Made by a program: the position numbers and the translations under genes. From contig NZ_JAMQCO010000014.1 in the NCBI RefSeq assembly GCF_023702225.1, positions 16,749 through 80,748 of the forward strand: DNA of 64,000 nt, read 5' to 3'. Every line of letters begins with the position of its first letter. Position 1 is the stretch's first letter. This DNA comes from Aureimonas altamirensis. GTDB lineage: Bacteria > Pseudomonadota > Alphaproteobacteria > Rhizobiales > Rhizobiaceae. Under the pieces are notes generated by a model. The model was given only the letters and a program-made list of their open reading frames with translations. It was not told the DNA's origin and searched no databases. Of the stretch, positions 49,178 to 58,995 are shown one piece after another.

Positions 49178-51388
49178 TTATTCGGCGGTGAGCCCGGCCG
49201 ACTGTTCATCCATGCGGCCGATCCCGAAGAAGAGCGTTTCCCCGGACGAGTCGTCGACACCGTCATTATCCGTGACCACGAAGCCGTTGCCGCCGGAGTC
49301 GATGGCGAAACCCTCGACCTTGTCCACCACGTATCCGTTGGTCTGCGACTTGAGGTCCGGAATGAAGTCGCGGACACGCTCCTTGCGAACGACCGGAAGA
49401 TCGCCGCCCAGCGCGGCCGGCTGCATATCCGCGAGGCTGACGCGGGTCAGGCTTTTCAGCGCTGCCTCGTCCCCGATCAGATTGTCGCGCTCGATCAGAT
49501 AGGCGTACCCGTCATGGATCGTCAGCTCGGACAGGCCGACCCAGGCGCCCTCGCGGCTTGGGGTCTCCAGCGGGTAGCGAACGGCGCCCCACTGCCGGGT
49601 TCCGAGGTCATAGGCCAGCAGCTTCGTCATCCCGGCAGGATCATCTTCCCAGGGACGCTGGATGGCGACCCAGAGCCTGTCTCCGTCGAGCGCGATACCT
49701 TCCGCGCCGAACCGCGTCTGGCCGGCCAGGAGGGTCGGAGGAAACGCAACCGACTCCACGATCGAACCTGAGGCATCGACATGCACCAATCGGTGCGGGA
49801 TTTCCTTCTTGGCGTCACCCTCGCTGGCAAGCCAGAAGCCGCCGTCGCCGTCGAGGGCAAGTCCCTCGATGTCCAGCTTGCCGGCCGGCTCTCCGTTTTC
49901 GGTAACGGTCATGGCATCGACGATGCGTGCCGGCTTGCCCGTCGCATCGATGGTGAAGATGGTGGGCGCGCTCTTGTACACGCTGTCGCTGGCGGCATAG
50001 AGCCTGCCGGCTTCAGTGGCATCGGCGGCGAGAGCTCCGAGGGCGCCCCAGCCGATCGGCTTGCCGTCCCGATCGTCGGAGACGAGCTGCGGATATGCCG
50101 GTTCGCCCTCGCCGCGTTCGAACAGCATGACATGGCTGCGCGCGGCGCCGTCTTCCACGAGGTCGGCTTCGTTCGCAGTCGCCAGGAGATTGCGCCCGGA
50201 TATGGCGACGGCGCCTTCCGGCGATATGCCGGAGGGCAGAAGCTGAAGAAATTCGGGTTCACCGCCCGTGTCGCGGTAGACCCCGACCACGGAGCCGCGC
50301 TCCGACAGGACGAAGATCAGGTCGTCGTCGCCGAAGCGGGCGACTTCGAGCCCTTCCGGTTCGACGCCCTTCGCGTCCGACCGCTTGTCCGGATAATGGC
50401 CGGCGCGCGCCACATGCATCTCGAAGGAAGGGCCGGATTCGTAGGAAACGGTACCGTCGCGGTTGAAGATGGTGAACCCGCGTGTGCCGCCCTTCCAGTC
50501 GCCCTCGTTTGCGATCACGAGGCGATCCTGGCCCAGCCATTTGACGGCATCGGGCTCGCGCGGGCGCGCTTCGATCGAATCCGAGAAGGAGAGTGCGCCG
50601 TCATCCCCTGCGTCGACACCCTCCAATGCCACGGTACCGGCGCTGAAATGGCCGGTGACGGCGCCGGAAGCGCCATCGATGAGGACGATGTGATTGTTCT
50701 CCTGCAGGGTGACGGCCAACTCGTTGGCATCGTTGAAGGAGACGAATTCGGGCTCCGGATCCTCGGGCGCGATCTCGGCGAGCCCGGTCACGTCTACCTT
50801 CCTCAGGCCGTCGCAATCCGGCAGGCCGTTCGACAGCGCAAGAAGCACCACATAGCCGGCAGGCATCTGCGGCAGTGCGCCGTCGTTCAGGTCTTCGTCG
50901 CGCTCGTTCTCGATGGCCACCGCCGCCAGCGTGCCGTCCGGCGACACGGCGACGGAATCGGGCTGGCCGCCGAGGTCGCAGGTGGCCACGACCTCCCGGC
51001 CGGACAGGGAGACGGCGGCCAGTTCACCCGCAGGCTCCGTCTTGGAATCGGAGGTGCGCAAGCCCACCAGAACGTTGCCACCGGCGATGGCGACCGACGT
51101 CGGTTCGCCCTGGAAGGTCACGTATCCGGCCGCTTTCGGGGCCGTCCCGTCCGTGATGTCGATAAAGCCGATGCCGCCATGAGGGCTGTCGGAATAGACG
51201 AGCATCGACCCGTCCTGCGAAGCCGCGATGATCTCGGCCGAGGTCTCGCTGTTCGGATCGACCCCCTCCGGCAGGTTCAGCGCGACCGGGAAGGACGCGA
51301 TGCGATTGAACACGGGCTCCGCGGCGGCCGACAGGGCGGACGACGCCAGAAGCAGCGCGGCGAGGGGAAGGGTCATGGGGTGGCGCAC
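49178..51388 (-). CDS. Secreted esterase/phytase-like family protein
   Basis: 736 residues. An N-terminal signal peptide (TLPLAALLLASSALSAAAEP) directs export. The N-terminal half is beta-propeller-like (DGSMLVYSDSPHGGIGFIDI, SVAVSPDGTLAAVAIENERD); the C-terminal half resembles the esterase-like domain of the phytase family (KLDIEGLALDGDGGFWLASE, LPVVRKERVRDFIPDLKSQT and NGYVVDKVEGFAIDSGGNGF). It probably hydrolyses a phosphate or carboxylic ester in the periplasm, but this is inference. The GTG at 51388 has AGAGG upstream; ATG at 51376 is an alternative. A three-repeat Pho box 58 bp before the start suggests PhoB control. Confidence 0.85.
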   Translation of the reverse strand: MRHPMTLPLAALLLASSALSAAAEPVFNRIASFPVALNLPEGVDPNSETSAEIIAASQDGSMLVYSDSPHGGIGFIDITDGTAPKAAGYVTFQGEPTSVAIAGGNVLVGLRTSDSKTEPAGELAAVSLSGREVVATCDLGGQPDSVAVSPDGTLAAVAIENERDEDLNDGALPQMPAGYVVLLALSNGLPDCDGLRKVDVTGLAEIAPEDPEPEFVSFNDANELAVTLQENNHIVLIDGASGAVTGHFSAGTVALEGVDAGDDGALSFSDSIEARPREPDAVKWLGQDRLVIANEGDWKGGTRGFTIFNRDGTVSYESGPSFEMHVARAGHYPDKRSDAKGVEPEGLEVARFGDDDLIFVLSERGSVVGVYRDTGGEPEFLQLLPSGISPEGAVAISGRNLLATANEADLVEDGAARSHVMLFERGEGEPAYPQLVSDDRDGKPIGWGALGALAADATEAGRLYAASDSVYKSAPTIFTIDATGKPARIVDAMTVTENGEPAGKLDIEGLALDGDGGFWLASEGDAKKEIPHRLVHVDASGSIVESVAFPPTLLAGQTRFGAEGIALDGDRLWVAIQRPWEDDPAGMTKLLAYDLGTRQWGAVRYPLETPSREGAWVGLSELTIHDGYAYLIERDNLIGDEAALKSLTRVSLADMQPAALGGDLPVVRKERVRDFIPDLKSQTNGYVVDKVEGFAIDSGGNGFVVTDNDGVDDSSGETLFFGIGRMDEQSAGLTAE

Positions 51389-51446
51389 GGCGGCGAACCT
51401 CTTGCTGTGGCGATGCCGTTTCCAAGCAAAAGGGCGCTACACCTTC

Positions 51447-51475
51447 ATGACAGGTCGATGACGAAACAATGACTG
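51447..51475 (-). promoter_or_regulatory. Pho box with three 11-bp repeats
   Basis: Read leftward: CAGTCAT-TGTT-TCGTCAT-CGAC-CTGTCAT (51475 down to 51447), three seven-base half-sites spaced exactly 11 bp apart, close to the PhoB consensus CTGTCAT-N4-CTGTCAT. It ends 58 bp before the phytase-like gene's GTG and follows the 3' end of rfbA by 18 bp. Confidence 0.75.
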
Positions 51476-51493
51476 GTTGTGTCTGCCGAGCGT

Positions 51494-52378
51494 TCAGAAC
51501 GGATTCGCGAGACCGTCGTCTGCAACGCGCAGCAGATATTGGCCATAGCTGCTCTTGCCGAGTTCGCGGCCGAGCGTCCGCAACTGGTCGGCATCGATGA
51601 AGCCGTTGACGAAGGCGATTTCTTCCGGGCAGCAGACCTTGAACCCCTGCCGCTGCTCGAGCGTCTGGACGAACTCTGCGGCCTGCAGCAGCGAATCCGG
51701 CGTACCGGTATCGAGCCAGGCGAAGCCCCGGCCCATCGGCTCGACGGAGAGCTTGCCTTCCTCCAGATAGACCTTGTTGAGATCGGTGATCTCGAGTTCG
51801 CCGCGGGGGGACGGCTTCAGGCTGCGCGCGATCTCCGATGCGCGCCCATCGTAGAAGTAGAGGCCGGTGATGGCCCAGTTGGATTTCGGCTGCGCCGGCT
51901 TTTCCTCGATGGAGACGGCGCGGCCATCGGAGCCGAATTCGACCACGCCGTATCGCTCCGGATCGCTGACGTGGTAGGCGAAGACGGTGGCGCCGTTGGT
52001 GCGGCTCGAGGCATTGCCGAGCAGTTCCGGCAGGCCATGGCCGTAGAAGAGATTGTCGCCCAGGATCAGCGATGATGGCTGACCGCCGATGAACTCTTCC
52101 CCAATCAGATAGGCCTGCGCCAGACCATCGGGGCTGGGCTGCTCGGCATAGGTCAAGTCGATGCCGAACCTTTCTCCGGTGCCCAGCAACGCCTTGAAGC
52201 GCGGAAGATCATGCGGGGTGGATATGATCAGGATCTCGCGTATGCCGGCGGACATGAGAACCGACAGCGGATAATAGATCATCGGCTTGTCGTAGACTGG
52301 GAGCAACTGCTTCGATGCCACGAGGGTCATCGGGTGCAGTCGTGTGCCGCTGCCGCCGGCGAGGATAATGCCCTTCAT
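51494..52378 (-). CDS. rfbA: Glucose-1-phosphate thymidylyltransferase
   Basis: 294 residues. First step of dTDP-L-rhamnose synthesis: glucose-1-phosphate plus dTTP. The nucleotidyltransferase signature [19 protein letters not shown], the [20 protein letters not shown] block with its catalytic Lys, [10 protein letters not shown] and [13 protein letters not shown] are complete. It is transcribed away from rfbC across a 193-bp divergent gap, so rhamnose synthesis here is split between two transcripts. Length is standard. Confidence 0.97.
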   Translation of the reverse strand: MKGIILAGGSGTRLHPMTLVASKQLLPVYDKPMIYYPLSVLMSAGIREILIISTPHDLPRFKALLGTGERFGIDLTYAEQPSPDGLAQAYLIGEEFIGGQPSSLILGDNLFYGHGLPELLGNASSRTNGATVFAYHVSDPERYGVVEFGSDGRAVSIEEKPAQPKSNWAITGLYFYDGRASEIARSLKPSPRGELEITDLNKVYLEEGKLSVEPMGRGFAWLDTGTPDSLLQAAEFVQTLEQRQGFKVCCPEEIAFVNGFIDADQLRTLGRELGKSSYGQYLLRVADDGLANPF

Positions 52379-52532
52379 AGGCCCATTCCGCTTTACTTGA
52401 AGACTGCCGGCCTTCTATCGGAATACGGCGTTGGGCGAAAGGTCCGCTGCAAGGCGGGTGGCACGCCATCGAATGGGCACGTTTTCTTTCCGTCCGATTT
52501 GGTCTAGAGCCAGTTCCCTGTGACGCAGCGAC

Positions 52533-52558
52533 GGCCCCCGGGCACGGGGAGGCTTTTT
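52533..52558 (+). promoter_or_regulatory. Possible attenuator hairpin in the rfbC leader
   Basis: GCCCCC and GGGGAGGC can pair imperfectly around a GC-rich loop (about 52534-52553) and are followed by TTTTT at 52554-52558, directly before the rfbC ribosome site. It looks like a weak terminator in the leader of the polysaccharide operon. The rest of the 52379-52571 gap must hold two divergent promoters, which I cannot place. Confidence 0.3.
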
Positions 52559-52571
52559 CCATGGAGACATG

Positions 52572-53138
52572 ATGCTCGAAATTCGCAAGCTCGCACTGCC
52601 GGAAGTTCTGGAAGTGAAGCCTCGCAAATTTGGCGACGATCGCGGCTTCTTTGCTGAAACCTACAATCGCGAACGCTTTCACGATCACGGCGTGGCGATC
52701 GATTGGATGCAGGACAACCAGTCTTTCTCGGCAGAGGCATTCACCCTGCGCGGGCTCCATTATCAAGAGCCCCCATTCGCGCAAGACAAGCTGGTGCGCG
52801 TGCTGAAGGGCCGGATCCTCGACGTCGCGGTCGACATCCGCACGGGCTCTCCGCAGTTCGGCCGATGGGTATCCCTCGAGCTATCGGCCGATGACTTCAA
52901 TCAGATCCTCGTGCCGGCGGGCTTCGCACATGGTTTTCTGACGCTGGAGCCGGATACGGAGGTCTTCTATAAGGTCTCCGCGCGCTACAGCGCCGAGCAT
53001 GATCGCTCCATTCGTTTCGACGATCCCGATATCGGGATCGACTGGCCGCTCGAAGGCCGGACGCCGATCCTTTCGGCAAAGGATGCGGCAGCCCCTCGTC
53101 TCTCGCAAATTCAAACGCCTTTCGTCTACGGAGCCTAA
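52572..53138 (+). CDS. rfbC: dTDP-4-dehydrorhamnose 3,5-epimerase
   Basis: 188 residues. Third step of dTDP-rhamnose synthesis. The cupin-like RmlC fold shows RGFFAETYNRERF, WMQDNQSFSAE, the catalytic His in TLRGLHYQEPPFAQ, ILDVAVDIRTGSPQFGRW, and FAHGFLTLEPDTEVFYKVSA with the active Tyr region. The second of two adjacent ATGs (52572) is chosen because GGAG is five bases before it. rfbB follows by 3 bp. Confidence 0.96.
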   Translation: MLEIRKLALPEVLEVKPRKFGDDRGFFAETYNRERFHDHGVAIDWMQDNQSFSAEAFTLRGLHYQEPPFAQDKLVRVLKGRILDVAVDIRTGSPQFGRWVSLELSADDFNQILVPAGFAHGFLTLEPDTEVFYKVSARYSAEHDRSIRFDDPDIGIDWPLEGRTPILSAKDAAAPRLSQIQTPFVYGA

Positions 53139-53141
53139 GCG

Positions 53142-54206
53142 ATGAGGATCCTCGTTACCGGCGGAGCCGGCTTCATCGGCTCGGCGGTCTGCCGCCATCT
53201 GATCCATGATACGGAGCACGAGGTCGTCAACCTCGACAAGCTCACCTATGCCGCGACCCTCGGCTCGGTCGCCGAGCTGGAACGGCATCCGCGCTACCGC
53301 TTCGTGCGCGGCGACATCTGCGATCGTCCGATGGTCGAGGCGCTTCTGGCCGAGGCGAAACCGGATGCGATCATGCATCTGGCGGCGGAAAGCCATGTCG
53401 ACCGTTCGATCGATGGCCCGGGGGACTTCATCCAGACGAACATCGTCGGTACCTACCAGCTCCTGGAAGCGGCCCGCGCATACTGGTCCGGGCTGGACGA
53501 TGCCCGCAAGCAAGGCTTTCGCTTCCATCATATCTCGACCGACGAGGTGTATGGCGAGCTTCCGCTCGAGGGTGGGCTGTTCACCGAAGACACGCCCTAT
53601 GCGCCGTCTTCGCCCTATTCGGCGTCGAAAGCCTCTTCGGACCATCTGGTGATGGCCTGGCACCATACCTACCACATGCCGGTCGTCCTCTCGAATTGTT
53701 CGAACAATTACGGGCCGTATCATTTCCCCGAAAAGTTGATTCCGCTCGTCATTCTCAACGGCCTCGACGGCAAGGAGCTTCCGGTCTACGGCAAGGGCGA
53801 GAATGTCCGGGACTGGCTTTTCGTGGAAGATCACGCACGCGCGCTGGCGTTGGTGGCTACCAAAGGAGAGCCCGGCCGATCCTATAACATCGGCGGGCGC
53901 AACGAGCGGTCCAACCTGATCGTCGTCGAGACGATCTGCGATACGCTGGACAGGCTCCGGCCGCTTGCCGACGGGGGCAAGCGCCGCGACCTGATCCGCT
54001 TCGTCACGGACCGGCCCGGTCACGACCTGCGTTATGCGATCGACGCGACCCGGATCGAGCAGGAACTTGGCTGGAAGGCGCGGGAGAACTTCGAGAGCGG
54101 CCTCGAAAAGACCGTCCGCTGGTATCTTGAGAACGAGGCATGGTGGCGCCCTCTCCGCGAGCAGCGGTACAGCGGGCAGCGTCTGGGCCAAAAGGTTTCC
54201 GCATGA
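53142..54206 (+). CDS. rfbB: dTDP-glucose 4,6-dehydratase
   Basis: 354 residues. Second step of dTDP-rhamnose synthesis, NAD-dependent extended SDR. The glycine-rich [40 protein letters not shown], the STDEVYGEL motif, the [15 protein letters not shown] active-site Tyr-Lys, [17 protein letters not shown] and [15 protein letters not shown] are all present. Its stop overlaps the rfbD start (ATGA). Confidence 0.97.
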   Translation: MRILVTGGAGFIGSAVCRHLIHDTEHEVVNLDKLTYAATLGSVAELERHPRYRFVRGDICDRPMVEALLAEAKPDAIMHLAAESHVDRSIDGPGDFIQTNIVGTYQLLEAARAYWSGLDDARKQGFRFHHISTDEVYGELPLEGGLFTEDTPYAPSSPYSASKASSDHLVMAWHHTYHMPVVLSNCSNNYGPYHFPEKLIPLVILNGLDGKELPVYGKGENVRDWLFVEDHARALALVATKGEPGRSYNIGGRNERSNLIVVETICDTLDRLRPLADGGKRRDLIRFVTDRPGHDLRYAIDATRIEQELGWKARENFESGLEKTVRWYLENEAWWRPLREQRYSGQRLGQKVSA

Positions 54207-55087
54207 CCTTGCGTCTTCTCGTAACCGGACGTGAAGGGCAGGTGGCACAGGCCCTTCTTGCCCTACAGAATGACGATCTTCAGATCGAGGCCTTGGGCAG
54301 GCCGACACTCGACTTGACCGACCGTTCGTCGATCGAGCGCGCGATCTCGGCTTTCCGTCCCGACGTGATCGTCAATGCCGCCGCTTATACCGCAGTCGAC
54401 AAGGCCGAGACGGACGAGGAAACCGCGTTTGCCGTCAACGCGCAGGGCGCAGGCAACGTTGCGGCCGCGGCTTCTGCTGCCGGGCTTCCGGTCATCCATA
54501 TTTCAACCGACTACGTCTTTCCGGGCGACAAGTCGACGCCCTATGTCGAAACGGATGAGACCGGGCCGAAGGGCGCCTATGGCCGCAGCAAGCTGGCAGG
54601 AGAACTGGCCGTCTCCGCCGCGAACCCGCGCCATGTCATCCTCAGGACGGCTTGGGTCTACGGCCCCTATGGCAACAACTTCCTGAAGACCATGCTGCGC
54701 GTCGCAGCAACGCGCGATACGCTGCGCGTCGTCGCGGACCAGCATGGCACGCCGACCTACGCGCCCGACATCGCCGAGGGGATTGTGGTCGTCGCACGCC
54801 GGCTCGCTGCCGATTCAGGCGCCCCCACCGGCGTGTTTCATATGGTATCGTCGGGGGAAACCACCTGGGCCGGTTTTGCGGAGGAGATATTCCGCCAGTC
54901 GGTCCAGGCGGGTGGCGCCGTTGCCGTTGTCGAGCCGATCCCAGGCGCCGATTATCCGACGCCGGCCCAGCGCCCGGCGAATTCCCGCCTTGAGACGAAA
55001 CGGTTCTCCGATACCTTCGGCTACCGTCTGCCGGCCTGGGAAACGGGCGTGTCGCGATGCCTGGAGGCCTTGACTGAAGCGGAGTGA
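54203..55087 (+). CDS. rfbD: dTDP-4-dehydrorhamnose reductase
   Basis: 294 residues. Final NAD(P)H-dependent step giving dTDP-L-rhamnose. [45 protein letters not shown], the [12 protein letters not shown] catalytic Tyr-Lys, and [19 protein letters not shown] are the family hallmarks. Translationally coupled to rfbB through ATGA. A GT4 glycosyltransferase gene follows by 22 bp, so precursor synthesis and use are probably on one transcript. Confidence 0.96.
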   Translation: MTLRLLVTGREGQVAQALLALQNDDLQIEALGRPTLDLTDRSSIERAISAFRPDVIVNAAAYTAVDKAETDEETAFAVNAQGAGNVAAAASAAGLPVIHISTDYVFPGDKSTPYVETDETGPKGAYGRSKLAGELAVSAANPRHVILRTAWVYGPYGNNFLKTMLRVAATRDTLRVVADQHGTPTYAPDIAEGIVVVARRLAADSGAPTGVFHMVSSGETTWAGFAEEIFRQSVQAGGAVAVVEPIPGADYPTPAQRPANSRLETKRFSDTFGYRLPAWETGVSRCLEALTEAE

Positions 55088-55109
55088 GACGAAGGGTGTC
55101 GAACCTCTC

Positions 55110-56240
55110 ATGAACGGTGGCAGGAAACTCGCATTCATCGTGACGGAGGATTGGTTTTTCGTGTCGCATTTTCTGCCGATGCTGAATGCCGCACGCGACG
55201 CAGGGCTCGAGCCGGTGGTAATCACCCGGGTGCGTGACCATGCCGGAATCATCGAGGCGGCAGGGGGGCGTGTCGTCGCATTCGAGGCCGATCGCCGAAG
55301 TCTCGATCCCATCGCCGTGGCGATTTCGATCAGGCGGCTTGCGAACATACTGCGTCGGGAGAGGATTGATCGAGTCCACCTCATCGCATTGCGTTCGATC
55401 TTGATCGGAGGGGCGGCCGCGTCGCTGGCCCGTATCGGCAAGCGTGTATTCGCGGTAACCGGAGGCGGCGTCCTGACGGCGCGCAAGGACCGCCTGGGTC
55501 GCTTCTCTGCGCGATCCATCGTCTGCCTAATCCGCAAGGCGCTTGAGACACGCGAGACGCAGTATCTGTTCGAGAATCCGGACGACCCCGTCAGCTTCGG
55601 CCTCGAGCCGGGGGATGCGCGTGTTACCATCGTTGGAGGCGCCGGCATCGATCCCGATCACTTCCGCCAGACGCCCATGCCGGGGCTTCCGCCGCTCAAG
55701 GTGGCGATCGTCGCCCGCATGGTCTGGTCGAAAGGGATCGACCTGGCCGTCGAAGCCGTCACGCGGGCTCGGGAGCGGGGCGCGATCATCGAACTCTCCT
55801 TGTTTGGGGCGCCGGATGCTCAGAACCCAAAGTCGATTCCGGAGGCGACCTTGAAAGAATGGTCGGCCCGCGAGGGTATCAACTGGCATGGCGTGGCGAC
55901 CGACGTTCGCGCCGTTTGGAGCGCCAATCACGTAGCGTGCCTGCCGTCGCGCGGCGGGGAGGGCTTGCCCAGAACATTGCTGGAGGCGGCAGCATGCGGC
56001 CGCACGTTATTGACCACGGACGTGCCGGGTTGCCGAAGCTTCGTGCGCGACGAGGTCGATGGTATCGTCGTGCCTCCCAACGATGTCGAGGCGCTGGAAG
56101 ATGCGCTGATCGCCCTCTGGCGGAATCCTGATCGAATGCGTGCCTACGGCCTGTCGGCACGCCACCGGGTCGAGCGCGGCTTCACCGAGAAGGACGTCAT
56201 CGCCGCTACGACCGCCCTCTATCGTCGGTGGGGTGCATGA
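55110..56240 (+). CDS. Family 4 glycosyltransferase
   Basis: 376 residues, GT-B fold. The N-terminal Rossmann half begins KLAFIVTEDWFFVSHFLPML; the C-terminal half carries KVAIVARMVWSKGIDLAVEA and the donor-binding VACLPSRGGEGLPRTLLEAA with the Glu-x7-Glu-like pattern of GT4 enzymes. Donor and acceptor are unknown; given the neighbours, addition of a sugar to a rhamnose-containing polysaccharide is likely. No membrane segment or signal peptide. Its stop overlaps the next gene. Confidence 0.92.
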   Translation: MNGGRKLAFIVTEDWFFVSHFLPMLNAARDAGLEPVVITRVRDHAGIIEAAGGRVVAFEADRRSLDPIAVAISIRRLANILRRERIDRVHLIALRSILIGGAAASLARIGKRVFAVTGGGVLTARKDRLGRFSARSIVCLIRKALETRETQYLFENPDDPVSFGLEPGDARVTIVGGAGIDPDHFRQTPMPGLPPLKVAIVARMVWSKGIDLAVEAVTRARERGAIIELSLFGAPDAQNPKSIPEATLKEWSAREGINWHGVATDVRAVWSANHVACLPSRGGEGLPRTLLEAAACGRTLLTTDVPGCRSFVRDEVDGIVVPPNDVEALEDALIALWRNPDRMRAYGLSARHRVERGFTEKDVIAATTALYRRWGA

Positions 56241-57127
56241 GCCGGCCGCACCGCATGGGGCTTGCGGCCGCGATTACCGTCTACCGCCCCGATCCCGCCG
56301 CTCTCGAACGGCTGGCCGATGTTCTCGCCGGTTGCGCGGACCGAACCTATGTCTATATCGACGGCCCGTTGGGTGAAGCGATCGACCCCGATGGACTGGC
56401 GCTTTTCGATGGCCGCGATCGCGTCCGGATAATTCAATCAGACACGAACACCGGAATTGCCGCAGGCCTGAACCGGATGGTCGCGGCGGCCATTCAGGAT
56501 GGCTATAACAGGTTGATCTTCTTCGATCAGGACAGCGATGTCGGGCCGCAATTGGCAGACGCGTTGGACGTGGCGCTTACCGAAATCGGTTTCCAGGGCC
56601 ACAAGCCTGCTGCGGTGGGGCCCATGCCCACCACTGCCGATCCGCGATCAAAAGCGCCCTCTTATCGCCTCACGGGGAAGCGCGCAGACGCCAGGCAGGA
56701 GGTCGCCTATCTCATCATCTCCGGCTGCTGTCTCGATCTCTCCGCCTACGCGGCGGTCGGCCCCTTCCGGGAGGATCTCAGGATGGACGGGGTCGATGTG
56801 GAGTGGTCGTTCCGGGCCCGCGCTCACGGCTATAGTCTGTGGTGCGATACGGCCTCCATCATGCCGCATCGCGTCGGCAACGGCGTCGTGCGCCTTGGTC
56901 CGGTCGTCTTTCCCTACCAGAACGAGTTCCGGATGCTCAATTATGTACATAGTCAGGCTCTGATGCTTCGGCTCGCCCATGTACCCAGCGGTTGGAAGCT
57001 GCGCTTGATAATATACGTCCCGCTTCAGATCCTGGCCTACGCTTTGCGATCGCCGGTGTCGCGCGGGTTCATCGGACGGGCGGTCCGCGCAGCATGCTCG
57101 GGATTTGCTTCCGGAGGCAAGTGGTGA
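56237..57127 (+). CDS. Family 2 glycosyltransferase, rhamnosyltransferase-like
   Basis: 296 residues, GT-A fold. AAAITVYRPDPAALERLADV, QSDTNTGIAAGLNRMVAAAI, the DxD-type FFDQDSDVGPQLA and the acceptor-side GPFREDLRMDGVDVEWSFRA block match bacterial rhamnosyltransferases. The C-terminus has a hydrophobic stretch that may lie at the membrane. The ATG at 56237 overlaps the previous stop (ATGA). dTDP-rhamnose from the adjacent rfb genes is the likely donor, by inference. Confidence 0.9.
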   Translation: MSRPHRMGLAAAITVYRPDPAALERLADVLAGCADRTYVYIDGPLGEAIDPDGLALFDGRDRVRIIQSDTNTGIAAGLNRMVAAAIQDGYNRLIFFDQDSDVGPQLADALDVALTEIGFQGHKPAAVGPMPTTADPRSKAPSYRLTGKRADARQEVAYLIISGCCLDLSAYAAVGPFREDLRMDGVDVEWSFRARAHGYSLWCDTASIMPHRVGNGVVRLGPVVFPYQNEFRMLNYVHSQALMLRLAHVPSGWKLRLIIYVPLQILAYALRSPVSRGFIGRAVRAACSGFASGGKW

Positions 57128-58041
57128 CGTCCGTAGCTGTCTTTGTGCACATCCACTATCCCGACACATGGGCTCCGATCCGCAACCGTCTCCAGCAACG
57201 TATGGCGATGCCGTATCGCATCATCCTGACGACAACGTCCGATCCAGACCAGTTCGATCCGCCGAAGTCCGAATACCTGGTTACAATGGCAACGTATTCG
57301 ACGGAAAATCGCGGCCGCGATGTCCTACCCTTCCTGGAGGCGTTGCGGTTGGCGGAACCATTCGATGTCGGGCTCAAACTGCATGGCAAGAAATCGCTGC
57401 ACCGGCTTGATGGTGTCTCATGGCGAGACGCCCTGCTGCAGTCTCTTCTGCCGGATCCGGACCAGGTCAACGCGATCGTGGCTCGGATAGCTTCGAACCC
57501 TCGTATCGGCATCGTCGCTCCCGACAAGTCCCTGTGCTCACTGGACCGCCATATCGGCCGCAACATGCGGTCATTGCGAAAAATAGCGACGCATATGAAC
57601 GTCGATCTTGAACCCTTGGTTTCAGATACGCCGTATTTCGCCGCAGGCACCATGTTCTGGTTTCGGTCGAGTGCCTTGCAGGCCCTTTCCCGGCACGACT
57701 ACGGCGACCTGTTTTCGGCCGAAAAAGGACAGACGGACGGAACGGTGGCCCACGCGTTCGAACGCCTGTTTCCAGCCATCGCGGGTCATGAGGGCGCGGC
57801 GACGATCACCACGTCCATGGTCTGCGAATTGCCGGACGGCCTGACCCTGGACGATTTGAAGTCGAAAGCGCTACAGGTCGTGGATACGGACACGGTTCAT
57901 GTGCGCCACCCTAGCCGTCTCGGCGCATTCGTCATGCGCTATCTATGGTTCGTCACGCCGTTCTATGCGGCGCTGCCGGCTTCTATTCGCCGCTTCGTCA
58001 AACAAACATTCACCGGTGCCTTCCACTCAAGCGGTCGATAA
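57124..58041 (+). CDS. RgpF-domain (rhamnan synthesis F) protein
   Basis: About 305 residues. The RgpF hallmarks are visible: SVAVFVHIHYPDTWAPI at the N-terminus, STENRGRDVLPFLEAL near residue 65, GLKLHGKKS, and the C-terminal FAAGTMFWFRSSALQAL and DGTVAHAFERLFP blocks. RgpF proteins act in assembly of rhamnose-rich polysaccharides, though their chemistry is not fully settled. The start is a GTG at 57124 (GTGA overlap, GGAGG six bases upstream); GTG at 57121 is possible. The same domain recurs at the C-terminus of the large gene at 61170. Confidence 0.88.
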   Translation: MTSVAVFVHIHYPDTWAPIRNRLQQRMAMPYRIILTTTSDPDQFDPPKSEYLVTMATYSTENRGRDVLPFLEALRLAEPFDVGLKLHGKKSLHRLDGVSWRDALLQSLLPDPDQVNAIVARIASNPRIGIVAPDKSLCSLDRHIGRNMRSLRKIATHMNVDLEPLVSDTPYFAAGTMFWFRSSALQALSRHDYGDLFSAEKGQTDGTVAHAFERLFPAIAGHEGAATITTSMVCELPDGLTLDDLKSKALQVVDTDTVHVRHPSRLGAFVMRYLWFVTPFYAALPASIRRFVKQTFTGAFHSSGR

Positions 58042-58148
58042 CCAAACGTCCGCCTTGTTGGACAGCCGATCACGAATTGGCTATAGGCGCTTCACCGATA
58101 ACTTGTTCGTCCAGCGTACGACAAGTCACCATTCCAAGGCAGAGACAT

Positions 58149-58991
58149 ATGGCAGGCGCAGGCGGTCAACGCGTTCTCATTTCTCATGCGGGACAGTCAT
58201 TCGCCCAACGGCTCGCGGCCTTGGGCCGAGACGTCCGGCGCGCAATCGCGATGCGCGAGCTTTGGCTGTTCCTTGGATGGCGTGACGTCCGCCGTCTCTA
58301 CCAGCGCTCCGTTCTCGGTCCGCTCTGGCTGACACTTTCGATGGGCGTAATGGTAGGAGGCCTCGGCGTCCTCTACTCGCAGATATTCGGCATGGATATC
58401 TCGACCTACCTGCCGTTTCTGGCGACGGGCCTGATCCTTTGGGGATTGATCGGTAGCTCGATCAATAATGCCTGCACCGTATTCACCTCAGCGGCCGCAT
58501 CCGTGCGTCAAATCCACCTGCCGCTGATGGTCTATGTGATGCAGTTCGCCTGGGCGCAGTTCATTACCTTCGCGCATAACCTTCTGATTTTCGTCGTCGT
58601 TGCCGTAATCTTTCAGCTGAATCCAGGCTGGAATGGTCTTTTGTTCCTGCCGGCCATGTTACTCATCCTTTTGAACGTGATCTTCTGCGCGATGATCCTC
58701 GGCCCGTTCTCGGCTCGCTTCCGTGATATGCCGATGATCGTGCAGAGCATCACCCAGGTGGCCTTCTTCATGACACCGATCATATGGAGCGCAACACAGC
58801 TTCCCGAGCGGGCGGTCTTTGTGCATTTCAACCCCTTCTATCACTTCATAGAGATTGCGCGCGACCCGCTTCTTGGCGGCACCGGAACTGTGGAAAACTG
58901 GGTTGTCGTTGCAATCCTGACGGCGGTGATGGGCGTGGTTGCCACTCTCTTTCTCGCACGGTTTCGTGCTCGCATAGCGTACTGGGCTTGA
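58149..58991 (+). CDS. ABC-2 polysaccharide export permease (Wzm/KpsM type)
   Basis: 280 residues, six membrane helices typical of ABC-2 polysaccharide exporters. The cytoplasmic N-terminus has the amphipathic block ELWLFLGWRDVRRLYQRSVL then GPLWLTLS; helices follow, and the C-terminal QVAFFMTPIIWSATQLPERA and HFNPFYHFIEIARDPLLGG are family signatures. It pairs with the ATPase gene 4 bp downstream. Exports an undecaprenyl-linked polysaccharide across the inner membrane. A GAG-rich but weak ribosome site precedes the ATG at 58149. Confidence 0.94.
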   Translation: MAGAGGQRVLISHAGQSFAQRLAALGRDVRRAIAMRELWLFLGWRDVRRLYQRSVLGPLWLTLSMGVMVGGLGVLYSQIFGMDISTYLPFLATGLILWGLIGSSINNACTVFTSAAASVRQIHLPLMVYVMQFAWAQFITFAHNLLIFVVVAVIFQLNPGWNGLLFLPAMLLILLNVIFCAMILGPFSARFRDMPMIVQSITQVAFFMTPIIWSATQLPERAVFVHFNPFYHFIEIARDPLLGGTGTVENWVVVAILTAVMGVVATLFLARFRARIAYWA

Positions 58992-58995
58992 TACG

